In this document: piece by piece, positions 8,116 through 16,204 of the stretch | How the letters are laid out: the number at the start of each line of letters is the position of its first letter | How positions within the stretch are numbered: the stretch's first letter is position 1 | Source of the DNA: Pseudomonadota bacterium | GTDB lineage: Bacteria > Pseudomonadota > Gammaproteobacteria > Burkholderiales > Burkholderiaceae_F | Assembly: GCA_023443095.1 (NCBI GenBank) | Contig: JAEZVV010000009.1 | Span: 1 to 30,247, forward strand | Length of the DNA stretch: 30,247 nucleotides | Direction: 5' to 3' | The notes under the pieces: model-generated | Told to the model about the DNA's origin: nothing | Database searches by the model: none | Seen by the model: the letters and a program-made list of their open reading frames with translations, nothing else | Position numbers and translations under genes: made by a program

Positions 8116-10215
8116 CTAGCGCCGCCGGGCGCTCATCACGCCCGGCACCTCGCGCACCACGGCAAGCGTCCGCGCCAGGTCGGCCGCGTCGCGCACCTCG
8201 ACCGTGAAGCTCATGTGGGCGTCGCCGCGAGTGCTCTGCGTATTGACTCCGATGACGTTCTGCTTTTCGCGAGCGAACACCTCGGAAATATCGCGCAGCA
8301 GGCCCGAGCGGTCCTGGGCCACCACGAAGATCTCGACCGGGTATACGGCCTCGGGCTGCGTGCCCCAGGTGACTTCGATCAGGCGTTCCTGCTCGCGCTC
8401 GCCCAGCGCCTGCGCATTGGAGCAGTTGGCGCGGTGGATCGACACCCCGCGGCCGCGAGTGACAAAACCGACGATCTCGTCGGGAGGCGCGGGCCGGCAG
8501 CAGCGCGCCAGTTGCGTCAGCAGCGAATCGACCCCGACCACCAGCACCCGCCCCTTGGGCGCAGTCTGGCTTGCTGCCCGCACCAGCGGCGGCGGTTCGA
8601 CCGGCTCGGGCGGAGGCGCCAGCGCCTGCTCGATCGAGCGGAAGCTGAACTCCTCCTTGCCCGCCGCAGCGCTGAGTTCGTCGACCGAGGCAAAGCCCAG
8701 GCGCTTGGCCAGGTCTTCGAGCTTGACCGCGGTCTTGCCCAGCCGCGCCAGTTCCTTGTCGATCCGCTCGCGCCCGGTCACGATGGCTTGCGCCAGTTCC
8801 TGCGCGTTGAACCACTGCCTGACCTTGGCGCGCGATCGTGCGCTCGCCAGGTAGCCCAACTCGGCATTGAGCCAGTCTCGGCTCGGGCCGCCGGTCTTGG
8901 CCGCAATGATCTCCACCGTCTGGCCGTTGGCCAGCTTGGTGTTGAGCGGAACCATGACGCCGTTGACGCGCGCGCCGCGACAACGGTTGCCTAGCTCCGA
9001 ATGCAGATGGAAGGCAAAGTCGACCGGGGTCGCCCCGGCCGGCAGCTCGACCACCCTGCCCTGCGGCGTCAATACGAAAATGCGCTCGTCGGCCGCCCCC
9101 GGCTTGGCCGGCGGTTCGATGTCGGTGCGCCACGCCAGCAGCTGGCGCAACCAGGCGACCCGCTCCTCCTCGGCGTTGGCGCCGCGCTTGGCGCCTTCCT
9201 TGTAGCGCCAGTGCGCGGCCACGCCCAGCTCGGCAAACTCATGCATGGCCCGGGTTCGGATCTGGATCTCGAGCGGCCGTCCCTGGTCGTCGAGCACCAC
9301 CGTGTGCAAGGACTGGTAGCCGTTGGGCTTGGGCCGGGCGATGTAGTCGTCGTATTCGCGCGCCACCGTAGCGAAGTTCTCATGCACGATCGACAGTGCC
9401 TGGTAACACTGCGCCACCTCGTCGACGATCACCCGCAGGGCGCGCACGTCGTAGAGCTCGTCGAAGGCGAGCCCCTTGGCCCGCATCTTGTTCCAGATCG
9501 AATAGATGTGTTTGGGCCGGCCGCTGACCTCAGCCGCGACACCGTTGTCGGCGAGCAGCTTGCGCACCGCGTCCACCGCTTCGTCGATGAAGCCCAGGCG
9601 CTCGATGCGTTTTTCCTCGAGCAGCTTGGCGATGCGCTTGTAGGTCTCCGGCTCGATGAAGCGCAGCGCCAGATCCTCGAGCTCCCACTTGAGTTGCCAG
9701 ATCCCGAGCCGGTTGGCGAGCGGCGCATAAAGCGCCAGGGTTTCGCGCGCGTAGACCTCGGCACCGGGGCGCTTGGTGGCGGCAAACCAGCGCAGCGTCT
9801 GCAGGCGCGAAGCCAACCGCAGCAGCACCACGCGCAAGTCGTTGCACATCGCGAGCAGCATGCGGCGCAAGGCTTCGGGCTGGGTCGCGATGGCCGACTC
9901 GCCGGTCTGCGTGCGAGTGCGTTCAGAAAGCTTGAGCAGCTGCCGCAGATCTCCCACCAGCTGGGTCACGGTCGGACCGAAGCGAGCGCGCAGCCAGTCG
10001 TCGGGGTCCCGCAGGACCGCGTGCACGCCGAACAGGTAGGCCGCCGCAGCCAGATCGGTGTCGTCCCTCAGTCCCTCGAGGATCCGGGCCAGCCCTTCGG
10101 CGTGTTCGAGATAAGGCTCGCCGGTGTAGAGCTCGCGATCGAGGTAGAGCGGCTCGACCAGCGAACGGGCCAGAGCAACATCGGCAACGGGAAGGGGCGT
10201 AATTTCAGCAGCCAT
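8116..10215 (-). CDS. relA: RelA-type (p)ppGpp synthetase
   Basis: This is a ribosome-associated enzyme that makes (p)ppGpp from ATP and GTP/GDP when uncharged tRNA enters the A site. The 699-residue product has a degenerate N-terminal hydrolase domain. Where SpoT-type enzymes carry the HD pair it reads LFGVHAVLRD, so hydrolysis is unlikely. The synthetase domain (about residues 235-345) contains FDELYDVRALRV and REYDDYIARPKPNGYQSLHT. The E287-Y-D-D motif (ExDD) is the signature of monofunctional RelA, as opposed to the RxKD of bifunctional enzymes. A TGS domain (about 378-440), a Cys-containing zinc-finger region (CCRPAPPDEIVGF) and a C-terminal ACT domain follow. It is divergent from mtfA, 96 bases away. 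Confidence 0.96.
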   Translation of the reverse strand: MAAEITPLPVADVALARSLVEPLYLDRELYTGEPYLEHAEGLARILEGLRDDTDLAAAAYLFGVHAVLRDPDDWLRARFGPTVTQLVGDLRQLLKLSERTRTQTGESAIATQPEALRRMLLAMCNDLRVVLLRLASRLQTLRWFAATKRPGAEVYARETLALYAPLANRLGIWQLKWELEDLALRFIEPETYKRIAKLLEEKRIERLGFIDEAVDAVRKLLADNGVAAEVSGRPKHIYSIWNKMRAKGLAFDELYDVRALRVIVDEVAQCYQALSIVHENFATVAREYDDYIARPKPNGYQSLHTVVLDDQGRPLEIQIRTRAMHEFAELGVAAHWRYKEGAKRGANAEEERVAWLRQLLAWRTDIEPPAKPGAADERIFVLTPQGRVVELPAGATPVDFAFHLHSELGNRCRGARVNGVMVPLNTKLANGQTVEIIAAKTGGPSRDWLNAELGYLASARSRAKVRQWFNAQELAQAIVTGRERIDKELARLGKTAVKLEDLAKRLGFASVDELSAAAGKEEFSFRSIEQALAPPPEPVEPPPLVRAASQTAPKGRVLVVGVDSLLTQLARCCRPAPPDEIVGFVTRGRGVSIHRANCSNAQALGEREQERLIEVTWGTQPEAVYPVEIFVVAQDRSGLLRDISEVFAREKQNVIGVNTQSTRGDAHMSFTVEVRDAADLARTLAVVREVPGVMSARRR

Positions 10216-10311
10216 CGCTCGCGCACGCGGCGCTCGGAAGCGGAGAAGGAGTCGAACCCCGATTATAAGAAGACCTCACCCCCGCTCCTTGCCCTCGTGC
10301 ACAATCGCGCG

Positions 10312-11142
10312 ATGATTTCCGCCTGGTTCTCGCGTCTCACCTCGCCCCGCACCATCGTTATTCCCGATCCGCTGTGGGCCGATACCCTGGCCCAGCTGCC
10401 CTGCTTGGCACGCCTCGCGCCGGCCCAGGCCGAGCGGCTGCGCCAGCTCGCCGGCCAACTCCTCGCCAGCAAGCAGATGGAGGCCGCAGGCGGCCTCGAA
10501 CTCACCCCCACGATCGAAGTGGCGATTGCGGCTCAGGCCTGTCTTCCCATCCTCGAACTGGGTCTGGCCTGGTATCGAGACTGGACCAGCATCATCGTTT
10601 ATCCGGGCGAGTTCCTGGTCCCGCGCTCACACGCCGACGAATCGGGGGTGGTGCACGAGTTCACCGAACCTCTGTCGGGCGAAGCCTGGGACGGCGGCCC
10701 GCTGATCCTTTCCTGGGCCGATGCCCAGCTCTCCTCAGGCGAGCTCGGCCAGTCGTATTCGGTGGTGATCCACGAGTTCACACACAAGCTCGACCAACTG
10801 AACGGCGAGGCCAACGGCACGCCGCCCTTCGACCCCCGCTTGCACCCGGGCCTGACGCCGCGCCTGTGGCAGGCCGGGCTGGGTGAAGCGCTCGAGCGCT
10901 TCCGCGCCGAACTCGACCATATCGAGGCCGAGATTCCGGCCGACGTCGACCCCGATTCCAGCGCCGCCGACCGCTACTACGCCCACCTTCCGCTCGACGC
11001 TTACGCCGCGCAGGACGAAGCCGAATTTTTTGCGGTCTCGAGCGAAGCCTTCTTCATTGCCCCCGAGCCCCTGCAGGCGGCCTTTCCCGATTGGTACGCC
11101 CTGCTCGCCCGCTTCTTCCGCCAGGATCCGGCGCGCGCATGA
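10312..11142 (+). CDS. mtfA: MtfA-like M90 zinc peptidase
   Basis: The 276-residue cytosolic protein belongs to the MtfA (YeeI/DUF980) family. E. coli MtfA binds the glucose repressor Mlc and has aminopeptidase activity. The zinc motif HEFTH lies at residues 154-158 (VVIHEFTHKLDQLNGEANGTPP), and a downstream EAEFFAVSSEAFF segment supplies the further Glu ligand expected for the family. WDGGPLILSW and the C-terminal PDWYALLARFFRQDP are typical. ATG 10312 is the only start that gives the family N-terminus, although the frame is open far upstream across relA. No Shine-Dalgarno sequence is visible. The stop overlaps the next start (ATGA), indicating translational coupling. Whether this organism has an Mlc repressor cannot be seen here. 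Confidence 0.92.
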   Translation: MISAWFSRLTSPRTIVIPDPLWADTLAQLPCLARLAPAQAERLRQLAGQLLASKQMEAAGGLELTPTIEVAIAAQACLPILELGLAWYRDWTSIIVYPGEFLVPRSHADESGVVHEFTEPLSGEAWDGGPLILSWADAQLSSGELGQSYSVVIHEFTHKLDQLNGEANGTPPFDPRLHPGLTPRLWQAGLGEALERFRAELDHIEAEIPADVDPDSSAADRYYAHLPLDAYAAQDEAEFFAVSSEAFFIAPEPLQAAFPDWYALLARFFRQDPARA

Positions 11143-11630
11143 GAACTCTCCTGATCGTCTGGCATTCGCGCACTGGGGGCGCCCGCCAGATGGCGCACGC
11201 GGCCGCGGCCGGCGCCCAGGCCGAGGAAGGGATTCAGGTCAGGCTTTTGCACGCGAGTGCTGCCGGTGCCAACGAACTGCTGGCCGCGGCGGGCTACCTG
11301 TTTGTCACTCCCGAAAATCTGGCAACCATGGCCGGGCAGATGAAGGACTTTTTCGACCGGATCTATTACGAGGGCCTGGACCGGATCAACGGCCGACCCT
11401 ACGCGCAGCTGATCTGCGCCGGCACCGACGGCACCGGTGCGGCGCGCCAGATCGAACGCATCGCCACCGGCCTGCGCCTGAAAGCGGTGGCCGAACCGCT
11501 GATCGTTCTTACCCACGCGCAGACCAAGGAGGCGATCCTCGCCCCCAAAAACATCGCGCCAGACGAGCTGGCGCGATGTTACGAACTCGGGGCAGCGCTG
11601 GCCGCGGGGATCGCGGCCGGTGTCTTTTAA
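11139..11630 (+). CDS. Flavodoxin-like / NAD(P)H-dependent FMN reductase family protein
   Basis: The 163-residue product has a flavodoxin-like fold. The N-terminal beta strand and phosphate loop read LLIVWHSRTGGARQMA, an FMN phosphate-binding pattern, and the middle has GYLFVTPENLATMAGQMKDFFDRIYYEG, typical of NADPH-dependent FMN reductases. The final third is Ala-rich. The exact substrate is unknown. It overlaps mtfA by four bases (ATGA), so the two are co-translated. The 3' end contains a perfect inverted repeat that looks like the terminator of the convergent RidA operon, so part of this coding sequence also acts as a transcription signal on the other strand. Confidence 0.85.
   Translation: MRTLLIVWHSRTGGARQMAHAAAAGAQAEEGIQVRLLHASAAGANELLAAAGYLFVTPENLATMAGQMKDFFDRIYYEGLDRINGRPYAQLICAGTDGTGAARQIERIATGLRLKAVAEPLIVLTHAQTKEAILAPKNIAPDELARCYELGAALAAGIAAGVF
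11547..11580 (-). terminator. Terminator of the hydrolase-RidA operon, inside the flavodoxin gene
   Basis: AACATCGCGCCAG (11550-11562) and CTGGCGCGATGTT (11568-11580) are perfect 13-base complements around a 5-base loop. On the minus strand the stem runs into TTTTT and lies 55 bases past the RidA stop. On the plus strand no T tract follows, so it should act only on minus-strand transcripts. Confidence 0.7.
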
Positions 11631-11634
11631 GACC

Positions 11635-11982
11635 TCAGACGGCGGCCGTCACCACGATCTCGACCTTCCAGCCCGGGCGGGCGAGGTCGGCCTTGACGGT
11701 GGCACGGGTCGGCGTGTGGCCCGGTACCACCCAGCGCTCCCACACCGCGTTCATCGCCGGGAAATCGGCCAGGTCCTTGATGAAGATCTGCGCCGTCAGC
11801 AGGCGCGACTTGTCGGTACCGGCTTCGGCCAGCAAGGCGTCGATGGCGGCGAGCACTTGTTCGGTCTGGCCAGTGATGTCCTGCTCGGCGTCTTCCGCCA
11901 CCTGACCCGCCAGGTAGGCCATGCCGTTGTAGATCACGGCCTCGCTCATGCGCGGGCCGCAGTGCAAACGTCGAATCGTCAT
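11635..11982 (-). CDS. RidA/YjgF family protein
   Basis: The 115-residue product belongs to the RidA/YER057c/UK114 family. The best-known members hydrolyse reactive enamine/imine intermediates produced by PLP enzymes. AVIYNGMAYLAGQVAED, a central helix ITGQTEQVLAAIDALLAEAG, and PTRATVKADLARPGWKVEIVVTA are recognisable. The Arg in TRATV corresponds to the substrate-carboxylate Arg of active RidA. The start ATG 11982 has GGAG eight bases upstream, inside the last codons of the upstream hydrolase gene, and only one base separates the two genes, so they are coupled. Longer in-frame starts were rejected because they lie inside the hydrolase gene. Which RidA subfamily this is cannot be decided by eye. 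Confidence 0.93.
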   Translation of the reverse strand: MTIRRLHCGPRMSEAVIYNGMAYLAGQVAEDAEQDITGQTEQVLAAIDALLAEAGTDKSRLLTAQIFIKDLADFPAMNAVWERWVVPGHTPTRATVKADLARPGWKVEIVVTAAV

Positions 11983-11983
11983 A

Positions 11984-12853
11984 TCAGTCTCCAAGTAGAA
12001 AGTCGCGGACGAGGGCGATCTGCTCTGCGTCCATGAACATGGGGGCGTGGCCGACACCGGCCACTTCGACCAGGCGGGCCCGTGGCCCGCGCTGGCTCAT
12101 CTCGGCGGCGGTCGCGCGCGACAGAAGATCGGACTTCTCGCCCCGTACCAGCAGGGTGGGCGCGGTGATGCGGTCGTAGAGTTGCCACATCGCTGCTTCG
12201 CCGGCGGCGGCGATCGCCGGCGTGATCGAGCGGAAACTCGCGCCGATCGCTAAGTCGTAGTGCAGGCGCAGGCCGTTGCCGTCGGGACGGACGACGCTGG
12301 CGGTCAGTTCGCGCCAATCGCCCTCGGACTTCAGGCCGAAAGGCGCCGAGACCGCCTTCACGTAGGCCAGCGCCGCGTCGAAGTCTGCGAAGTGCTGCGG
12401 CCGGCCGATGTAGTCGCCGATGCGTGTTAGCGATTCGGCTTCGATCCGCGGCCCGACGTCGTTGAGTATGAGCCGCCTGATCGGCGCCCGGGCCTGGCCC
12501 GCCAGAGCGATGCCTATCAGCCCCCCCATCGAGGTGCCGAGCCAGTCGACCTGCGGCACGTCGAGCCGGGCGATCAGCGTGGCCATGTCGGCCGCATACT
12601 GCGGCATGCCATAGACCGCGGGGGGAAGCAGCCAGTCGCTGTCGCCGCGGCCGACCACGTCGGGACAGATCACCCGGACATCGGCCTGCAAGGCTGCTGC
12701 CAGCCGGTCGAAATCGCGCCCGACCCGGCTCAAGCCGTGGACGCAGACCAGGACCCGGGGATTGTCGGCCGCGCCCCACTCGCGGTAGCTCATCGAGTGG
12801 AAACCGGCCGCGCTCAGGCACTTCACTTGCTGGAGGCGGGGCGAGCAGTTCAT
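11984..12853 (-). CDS. Alpha/beta hydrolase
   Basis: The 289-residue product is an alpha/beta-hydrolase-fold enzyme. The oxyanion segment VLVCVHGLSRVGRDFD (about residues 34-49), the nucleophile elbow GTSMGG (Ser about 108) and a C-terminal GVGHAPMF (catalytic His) are all visible. There is no signal peptide from the chosen start. ATG 12853 gives MNCSPRLQQVKCLSAAGFHSMSYREWG, in which the first conserved strand is complete. In-frame ATGs at 12880 and 12940 would extend into the divergent promoter region. It is the first gene of a two-gene operon with RidA. The substrate is unknown. Divergent from 3-hydroxybutyrate dehydrogenase, 67 bases away. Confidence 0.9.
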   Translation of the reverse strand: MNCSPRLQQVKCLSAAGFHSMSYREWGAADNPRVLVCVHGLSRVGRDFDRLAAALQADVRVICPDVVGRGDSDWLLPPAVYGMPQYAADMATLIARLDVPQVDWLGTSMGGLIGIALAGQARAPIRRLILNDVGPRIEAESLTRIGDYIGRPQHFADFDAALAYVKAVSAPFGLKSEGDWRELTASVVRPDGNGLRLHYDLAIGASFRSITPAIAAAGEAAMWQLYDRITAPTLLVRGEKSDLLSRATAAEMSQRGPRARLVEVAGVGHAPMFMDAEQIALVRDFLLGD

Positions 12854-12920
12854 GGCATTAGGTGGAAACGCGGCTGGCATACTAGCAGCGAGCAAGACCG
12901 ACCCCGGGAGAGCGAACACG

Positions 12921-13706
12921 ATGGCGATGCTAAGTGGCAAGACCGCGCTGGTGACCGGTTCAACCAGCGGAATCGGATGGGGAATCGCCCGCGCGCTGGC
13001 TCAGGCCGGCGCCAATGTCGTGATCAACGGTTTCGGCGAGGCCGCCACTCTCGCCGCGCAACGCGCCGAACTCGAAGCGCTGGGCGCGCGGACGCTCTAC
13101 CACGGCGCCGACATGAGCCGGCCGGCCGAGATCGAAGACTTGATGGCCGCGTCGGCCAAGGTCTTCGGCCGCGTCGACATTCTCGTCAACAACGCCGGCA
13201 TCCAATACGTCGCACCGGTCGACCGCTTTCCGGCCGACCGCTGGGACGCCATCCTCGCGATCAATCTCTCGGCCGCTTTTCACACCACCCGCCTGGCGCT
13301 GCCGGCGATGCGCGCCGCCGACTGGGGCCGCATCATCAACCTCGCATCGGTCCACGGCCTGGTCGCCTCGGCCGACAAAAGCGCCTACGTCGCCGCCAAA
13401 CACGGCCTGGTCGGCCTGACTAAGGCCGTGGCGCTCGAAACCGCCACGACCGGCATCACCTGCAACGCGATCTGCCCCGGCTGGGTGCTGACGCCGCTGG
13501 TGCAAAAACAGGTCGACACGCGGGCCGAACGCGAAGGCCTGAGCCCGGATGCCGCCCGCCAGGCGCTGCTCGCTGAAAAGCAGCCGTCCCAACAGTTTGT
13601 TTCGCCCGACGAGCTGGGTGCGCTCGCGGTTTTTATGTGTTCCGACGCCGCGTCCCAGATGCGCGGCCAGTCGGTCGCCATCGACGGCGGCTGGACCGCC
13701 CAGTGA
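12921..13706 (+). CDS. bdhA: 3-hydroxybutyrate dehydrogenase (SDR family)
   Basis: This is a cytosolic short-chain dehydrogenase of 261 residues that would oxidise (R)-3-hydroxybutyrate to acetoacetate with NAD+, a step in using polyhydroxybutyrate. The nucleotide-binding TGSTSGIG lies at residues 12-19 and NNAG at 90-93. The catalytic Ser143, Tyr156 and Lys160 lie in NLASVHGLVASADKSAYVAAKHG. That segment and CNAICPGWVLTPLVQKQ are characteristic of 3-hydroxybutyrate dehydrogenases as opposed to generic SDRs. ATG 12921 is chosen for the exact family start, with GGGAG upstream. The DUF6494 gene follows 23 bases downstream and is probably co-transcribed. Confidence 0.92.
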   Translation: MAMLSGKTALVTGSTSGIGWGIARALAQAGANVVINGFGEAATLAAQRAELEALGARTLYHGADMSRPAEIEDLMAASAKVFGRVDILVNNAGIQYVAPVDRFPADRWDAILAINLSAAFHTTRLALPAMRAADWGRIINLASVHGLVASADKSAYVAAKHGLVGLTKAVALETATTGITCNAICPGWVLTPLVQKQVDTRAEREGLSPDAARQALLAEKQPSQQFVSPDELGALAVFMCSDAASQMRGQSVAIDGGWTAQ

Positions 13707-13729
13707 TGCCTCATCCCCGGGAGACTTCG

Positions 13730-13936
13730 ATGAACGACGAAACCTTCAACCTCAGCATCCGCAAGTTCCTCAAGGTGGTGGGCGTGAACTCGCAGCGCGA
13801 GATCGAACAGGCCGTGACCCGAGCGATTGCCGCCGGCCAGTTAAAAGGCGACGAGACCCTGACCGCCACCGTCACGCTCACGCTCTCGGGCACCGAACTC
13901 AAGGCTCGCTTCGACGGCCAGATCGCGCTCGAATGA
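13730..13936 (+). CDS. DUF6494 family small protein
   Basis: This 68-residue protein begins MNDETFNLSIRKFLKVVGVN and continues with REIEQAVTRAIAAGQLKGDE and a short beta segment. It resembles a small, uncharacterised family common in Betaproteobacteria, which I recognise as DUF6494. No catalytic motif, membrane segment or signal peptide is present. A GGGAG lies seven bases before the ATG. The gene follows bdhA closely and is followed by a perfect terminator, so the two form a short operon. A link to polyhydroxybutyrate metabolism is only suggested by this position. Confidence 0.85.
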   Translation: MNDETFNLSIRKFLKVVGVNSQREIEQAVTRAIAAGQLKGDETLTATVTLTLSGTELKARFDGQIALE

Positions 13937-13962
13937 AAAACGGCGGCCAAGGCCGCCGTTTT
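13937..13962. terminator. Bidirectional terminator
   Basis: AAAACGGCGGCC, two A, then GGCCGCCGTTTT form a perfect 12-base palindrome with flanking A and T tracts. It directly follows the DUF6494 stop and lies 14 bases beyond the stop of the convergent UPF0210 gene, so it can serve both. Confidence 0.88.
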
Positions 13963-13976
13963 CCTGTCCGCTGAGC

Positions 13977-15350
13977 TCAGTTTTTCAGGCTGTGGATCGG
14001 CGCCGGGATCCGCCCACCGAGGCGGATGAAGCCGCTCGCATCGCCGCCGTTGACGGCCATGATGTCGGCTTCGCCGAGCAGCCCGCCGAAGTGGGCGCGC
14101 TGGCCCACGTCCTTGCCCGGCACCGGGATCAGGCGCACCGCCGTGGTCTTGGAGTTGATCATGCCGATCGCCATCTCGTCGGCGATGATGCCGGAGATGG
14201 TCGAGGCCGGCGTCGCGCCCGGGATCGCAATCATGTCGAGGCCGACCGAACACACGCTCGTCATCGCCTCGAGCTTTTCCATGCTCAGCGCACCCGAGCG
14301 GGTCGCGGCCTCAATGCTCGAATCCTCCGACACCGGAATGAAAGCGCCCGACAGGCCGCCGACGTGCGACGAGGCAAAAGCCCCGCCTTTTTTCACGGCG
14401 TCGTTGAGCATCGCCAGCACCGCGGTCGAGCCCGGTGCGCCGATCGACGACAGGCCCACGCTCTGGAAGATCTCGCCCACCGAATCGCCCACCGCCGGTG
14501 TCGGCGCCAGCGACAGATCGACCACGCCGAAGGGGATCGCCATGCGTTTGGCCACTTCCTTGCCGATCAGCTCGCCCACCCGGGTCACCTTGTAGGCGGT
14601 GCGTTTGATCACCTCGGCCACTTCCGACAGCGTGAACGTATCGCCGTGCAGTTCGCGGGCGCGGTCGATCGCTTTCTTGACCACCCCCGGTCCTGAGACG
14701 CCAACGTTGATCACCACGTCCGATTCGCCCACGCCCAGGTAGGCGCCGGCCATGAAAGGCGAGTCCTGCGGGATGTTGGCAAACACCACCAGCTTGGCGC
14801 AGCCCAGGCCGTCACGCTCGGCGGTCGCCGCCGCCACGTCGAGGATGCGCTCGCCCAGAAGCGCCACCGCGTCCATATTGATGCCGGCGCGCGACGAGGC
14901 CACGTTGATCGACGAACACACGCGGTCGGTGCTGGCCAGCGCTTCAGGCAAAGCATCGATCAGGTTGCGTTCGCCCGGGGTCATGCCTTTCTCGACCAGG
15001 GCGCCGAAACCGCCCAGGAAATCGACCCCGGCTTCCTTCGCTGCGTCGTCGAGCACCTTGCAGGCCTTGACCATCTCGTCGCGCGAGAAGCTGGCGCCCA
15101 CCGTACCCAGCGGGCTGACGCTGATGCGTTTGTTGACCACCGGGATGCCGAAGCGGTCGCCGACCTCGTCGCAGGTCGCCACCAGCTTGTGCGCGTAGCG
15201 GCTGATCTTGGCGCGAGCGCGGTAGGCAAAGACGTCGAAGTCGTGGCTGGCGCAGTCGAACAGGTTGATGCCCAGGGTCACGGTGCGCACGTCGAGGTGT
15301 TCGCTGCGCAGCATGTTGAGCGTGGAGAGGACTTCGCGTTCGGTCAGCAT
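13977..15350 (-). CDS. UPF0210 (PFL-like, DUF711) family protein
   Basis: The 457-residue protein is full length for the UPF0210 family, which is distantly related to glycyl-radical pyruvate formate-lyase folds but has no established activity. It has the family start MLTEREVLSTLNMLRSEHLDVRTVTLGI and the conserved blocks INVASSRAGINMDA, FANIPQDSPFMAGAYLG, SSIGAPGSTAVLAMLNDAVKKGG and GGDASGFIRLGGRIPAP. It is soluble with no signal peptide. It lies 28 bases downstream of an ACT-domain (UPF0237) gene. This pair is conserved across bacteria and archaea, suggesting that the ACT protein senses a small ligand, perhaps an amino acid, for this enzyme. Confidence 0.93.
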   Translation of the reverse strand: MLTEREVLSTLNMLRSEHLDVRTVTLGINLFDCASHDFDVFAYRARAKISRYAHKLVATCDEVGDRFGIPVVNKRISVSPLGTVGASFSRDEMVKACKVLDDAAKEAGVDFLGGFGALVEKGMTPGERNLIDALPEALASTDRVCSSINVASSRAGINMDAVALLGERILDVAAATAERDGLGCAKLVVFANIPQDSPFMAGAYLGVGESDVVINVGVSGPGVVKKAIDRARELHGDTFTLSEVAEVIKRTAYKVTRVGELIGKEVAKRMAIPFGVVDLSLAPTPAVGDSVGEIFQSVGLSSIGAPGSTAVLAMLNDAVKKGGAFASSHVGGLSGAFIPVSEDSSIEAATRSGALSMEKLEAMTSVCSVGLDMIAIPGATPASTISGIIADEMAIGMINSKTTAVRLIPVPGKDVGQRAHFGGLLGEADIMAVNGGDASGFIRLGGRIPAPIHSLKN

Positions 15351-15378
15351 CAGAGCTTCCTTGAATTCGTTGGGGGTT

Positions 15379-15945
15379 TCAGGCCGACAGGACGCGGTGG
15401 ACCGCTTCGAAGATGTCGCGGTGCTGCATGCTCATCGCCAGGCCCAGGCTGTTGGCGCGGTCGGCCAGCGTGCGCTGCAGCGCGCGGCGGTCGATCGCCA
15501 GCGGCAGCGAAACCTCGAACACCAGCAGCGCCTTGCTGCCTTCGCCGTCGGGCTTGATCGCGCGCAGCGTGTCGATGTTGATGCCCTGCTCGGCGAAGAT
15601 GCGCGAGAAGGAGGTGATGATGTCGTTGCGGTCGTTGCCGTCGACCGCCACCACGAAGGGTTCGCTGATCGTGGCAGGGGTGGCGGCGACGTGTTCCTCG
15701 TGGTCGCGGATCACCAGCGACAGGTGCATGGATTTGGCCGCCAGGGCGGCCGCCAGCGCTGCCTGCAGATCGGCGTTGGCAAGCGTTGCCGGCTTGGCCA
15801 CCAGGAAAATCGAAGCGAACTGGCACTTCAGAGTGGTCTGGCTCATCTCCTCGATGTTGCATTCGAGCGAGGAAAGCGTGCTGGACACGGTGTAGATCAC
15901 GCCCGGGCAGTCCAGCCCGATGACGGCGACGATGACTCGATTCAT
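15379..15945 (-). CDS. ACT-domain regulatory protein (UPF0237-like)
   Basis: The 188-residue product consists of two ACT-type beta-alpha-beta units. The first begins MNRVIVAVIGLDCPGVIYTVSSTLSSLECNI and the second has PFVVAVDGNDRNDIITSFSRIFAEQGINIDTLRA. ACT domains usually bind amino acids and act as allosteric modules. No enzymatic or DNA-binding domain is attached. ATG 15945 is preferred because the ACT domain starts at its first residue, and the preceding sequence in frame does not resemble coding DNA. The UPF0210 gene follows 28 bases downstream, so the two are probably one operon. Confidence 0.9.
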   Translation of the reverse strand: MNRVIVAVIGLDCPGVIYTVSSTLSSLECNIEEMSQTTLKCQFASIFLVAKPATLANADLQAALAAALAAKSMHLSLVIRDHEEHVAATPATISEPFVVAVDGNDRNDIITSFSRIFAEQGINIDTLRAIKPDGEGSKALLVFEVSLPLAIDRRALQRTLADRANSLGLAMSMQHRDIFEAVHRVLSA

Positions 15946-16204
15946 GTGGGAGTCCTGCGGAATGGGGGAGCCGCCGGCCGAACCAACGTCTAGGCCGCCG
16001 GTGCCGGCCAAAGCCGTGCCGGCAAGGGTGGCGTGACGCTCGGAGCCGATGGGAGGCGCAACTTACCGCAGTGCAGCCGGCGCTGCCGGGCCCTTCCTCG
16101 CAAACACCGATGTTTTCCGCCGGGTTATCTGCGCGGGACTTGATCCAGTCGGGGCCGCTTCCGGCAAGCCTGACCGCCCGTCGCCCGCCCGGCGGCTCGG
16201 CAGC

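Noticed and set aside
15966..16060. GC-rich inverted/direct repeats (GCCGGTGCCGGC and GCCGTGCCGGC) between the ACT gene and Anbu
   Set aside because: They are short, imperfect and without a T tract, and are expected by chance at this GC content.
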